A model generated the notes under the pieces. It did no database searches and was not told the DNA's origin. It saw only the letters and a list, made by a program, of their open reading frames with translations. Below are positions 63,627 through 63,720 of a DNA stretch of 63,720 nucleotides, piece by piece (position 1 is the first letter of the stretch; the number at the start of each line of letters is the position of its first letter). A program made the position numbers and the translations under genes. This stretch comes from a virus: positions 1 through 63,720 of IMG/VR virus record IMGVR_UViG_3300050015_000317; one strand, given 5' to 3'.

Positions 63627-63720
63627 ATGAGGCTACTCCGCACCATCGGTTTTGTCCTGCGGTTCGCTTGGCGCGACTGCTGTTCGCTGCCTGAGAATCG
63701 CGTGGGCCTGTCGCGATGGC
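63627..63720 (+). CDS. start of the small basic protein gene (cut by window end)
   Basis: The 31-codon start is identical to the genes at 34 and 62418 and ends at the window edge. If the molecule is circular it continues as the gene at 34-207. Confidence 0.55.
   Translation, partial: MRLLRTIGFVLRFAWRDCCSLPENRVGLSRW

Overview
This 63.7 kb window looks like one essentially complete genome of a temperate tailed phage (or prophage) at roughly 60% G+C. It carries a large terminase, a podovirus-type portal, scaffold, major capsid protein, short-tail connector candidates, a 2449-residue internal 'polyvalent' protein, a lysis block, a serine recombinase, an XRE-type repressor with a divergent control region, RecT and an exonuclease. 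No tape measure, sheath or tail-tube gene was recognised, so a short-tailed (podovirus-like) particle is likely. A probable lipoprotein in the lysis block suggests a host with an outer membrane. The host cannot be named from the sequence. The first and last 127 bases are identical, which indicates a circular or circularly permuted molecule, although the join falls inside a longer internal repeat.

Layout. (1) 53.7 kb to the right end and on to 11.1 kb is a long rightward early region of tightly overlapping small genes: exonuclease and RecT, RusA resolvase, an HD phosphohydrolase, a radical SAM protein, a DNA methyltransferase, a replication protein with a DnaC-like loader, an NMP-kinase-like P-loop protein, a metallophosphoesterase, and many small zinc-binding or unknown proteins. 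(2) 14.5 to 11.05 kb is a leftward operon of small genes ending in a serine recombinase. It starts from a promoter that diverges from one reading right at 14.66 kb. (3) 14.7-22.3 kb holds the candidate small terminase, zinc-ribbon proteins, a tRNA-like gene and the large terminase. (4) 22.3-28.2 kb is the head module. (5) 28.3-33.7 kb is an unusual modification cassette inside the virion operon: a four-part glycosyltransferase, a second glycosyltransferase-like protein, a radical SAM enzyme and a methyltransferase-like protein. (6) 33.7-44.6 kb encodes tail, connector and fibre proteins, interrupted by one leftward membrane-protein gene with its own promoter (a moron). (7) 44.6-53.1 kb encodes the giant ejection protein and a lysis cluster that ends at a strong terminator. 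(8) 53.2-55.6 kb is the control region, with a large structured RNA candidate, a repressor, an operator cluster and the early promoter.

The most unusual property is the amount of apparently structured RNA. A region of about 465 nt at 53223-53686 has its own promoter and more than a dozen mutually consistent helices, including an 8-bp pairing that spans about 235 nt. There is a branched RNA at 58569-58689 just after a two-codon minigene, a cluster of GC-rich hairpins at 55239-55460, and two tRNA-like genes (17781-17870 and 61510-61625) whose acceptor, D and T arms are canonical but whose anticodon region is not. The strongest candidate for something undescribed is the 53.2-53.7 kb RNA.

Functionally, the repressor and operator block probably controls the rightward early promoter at 54.65 kb. 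Early genes give recombination-dependent replication using host polymerase. The late block builds and decorates the particle and lyses the cell. The moron and the leftward operon are the likeliest genes to be expressed in a lysogen. All functional names come from motif reading only; no database search was possible.
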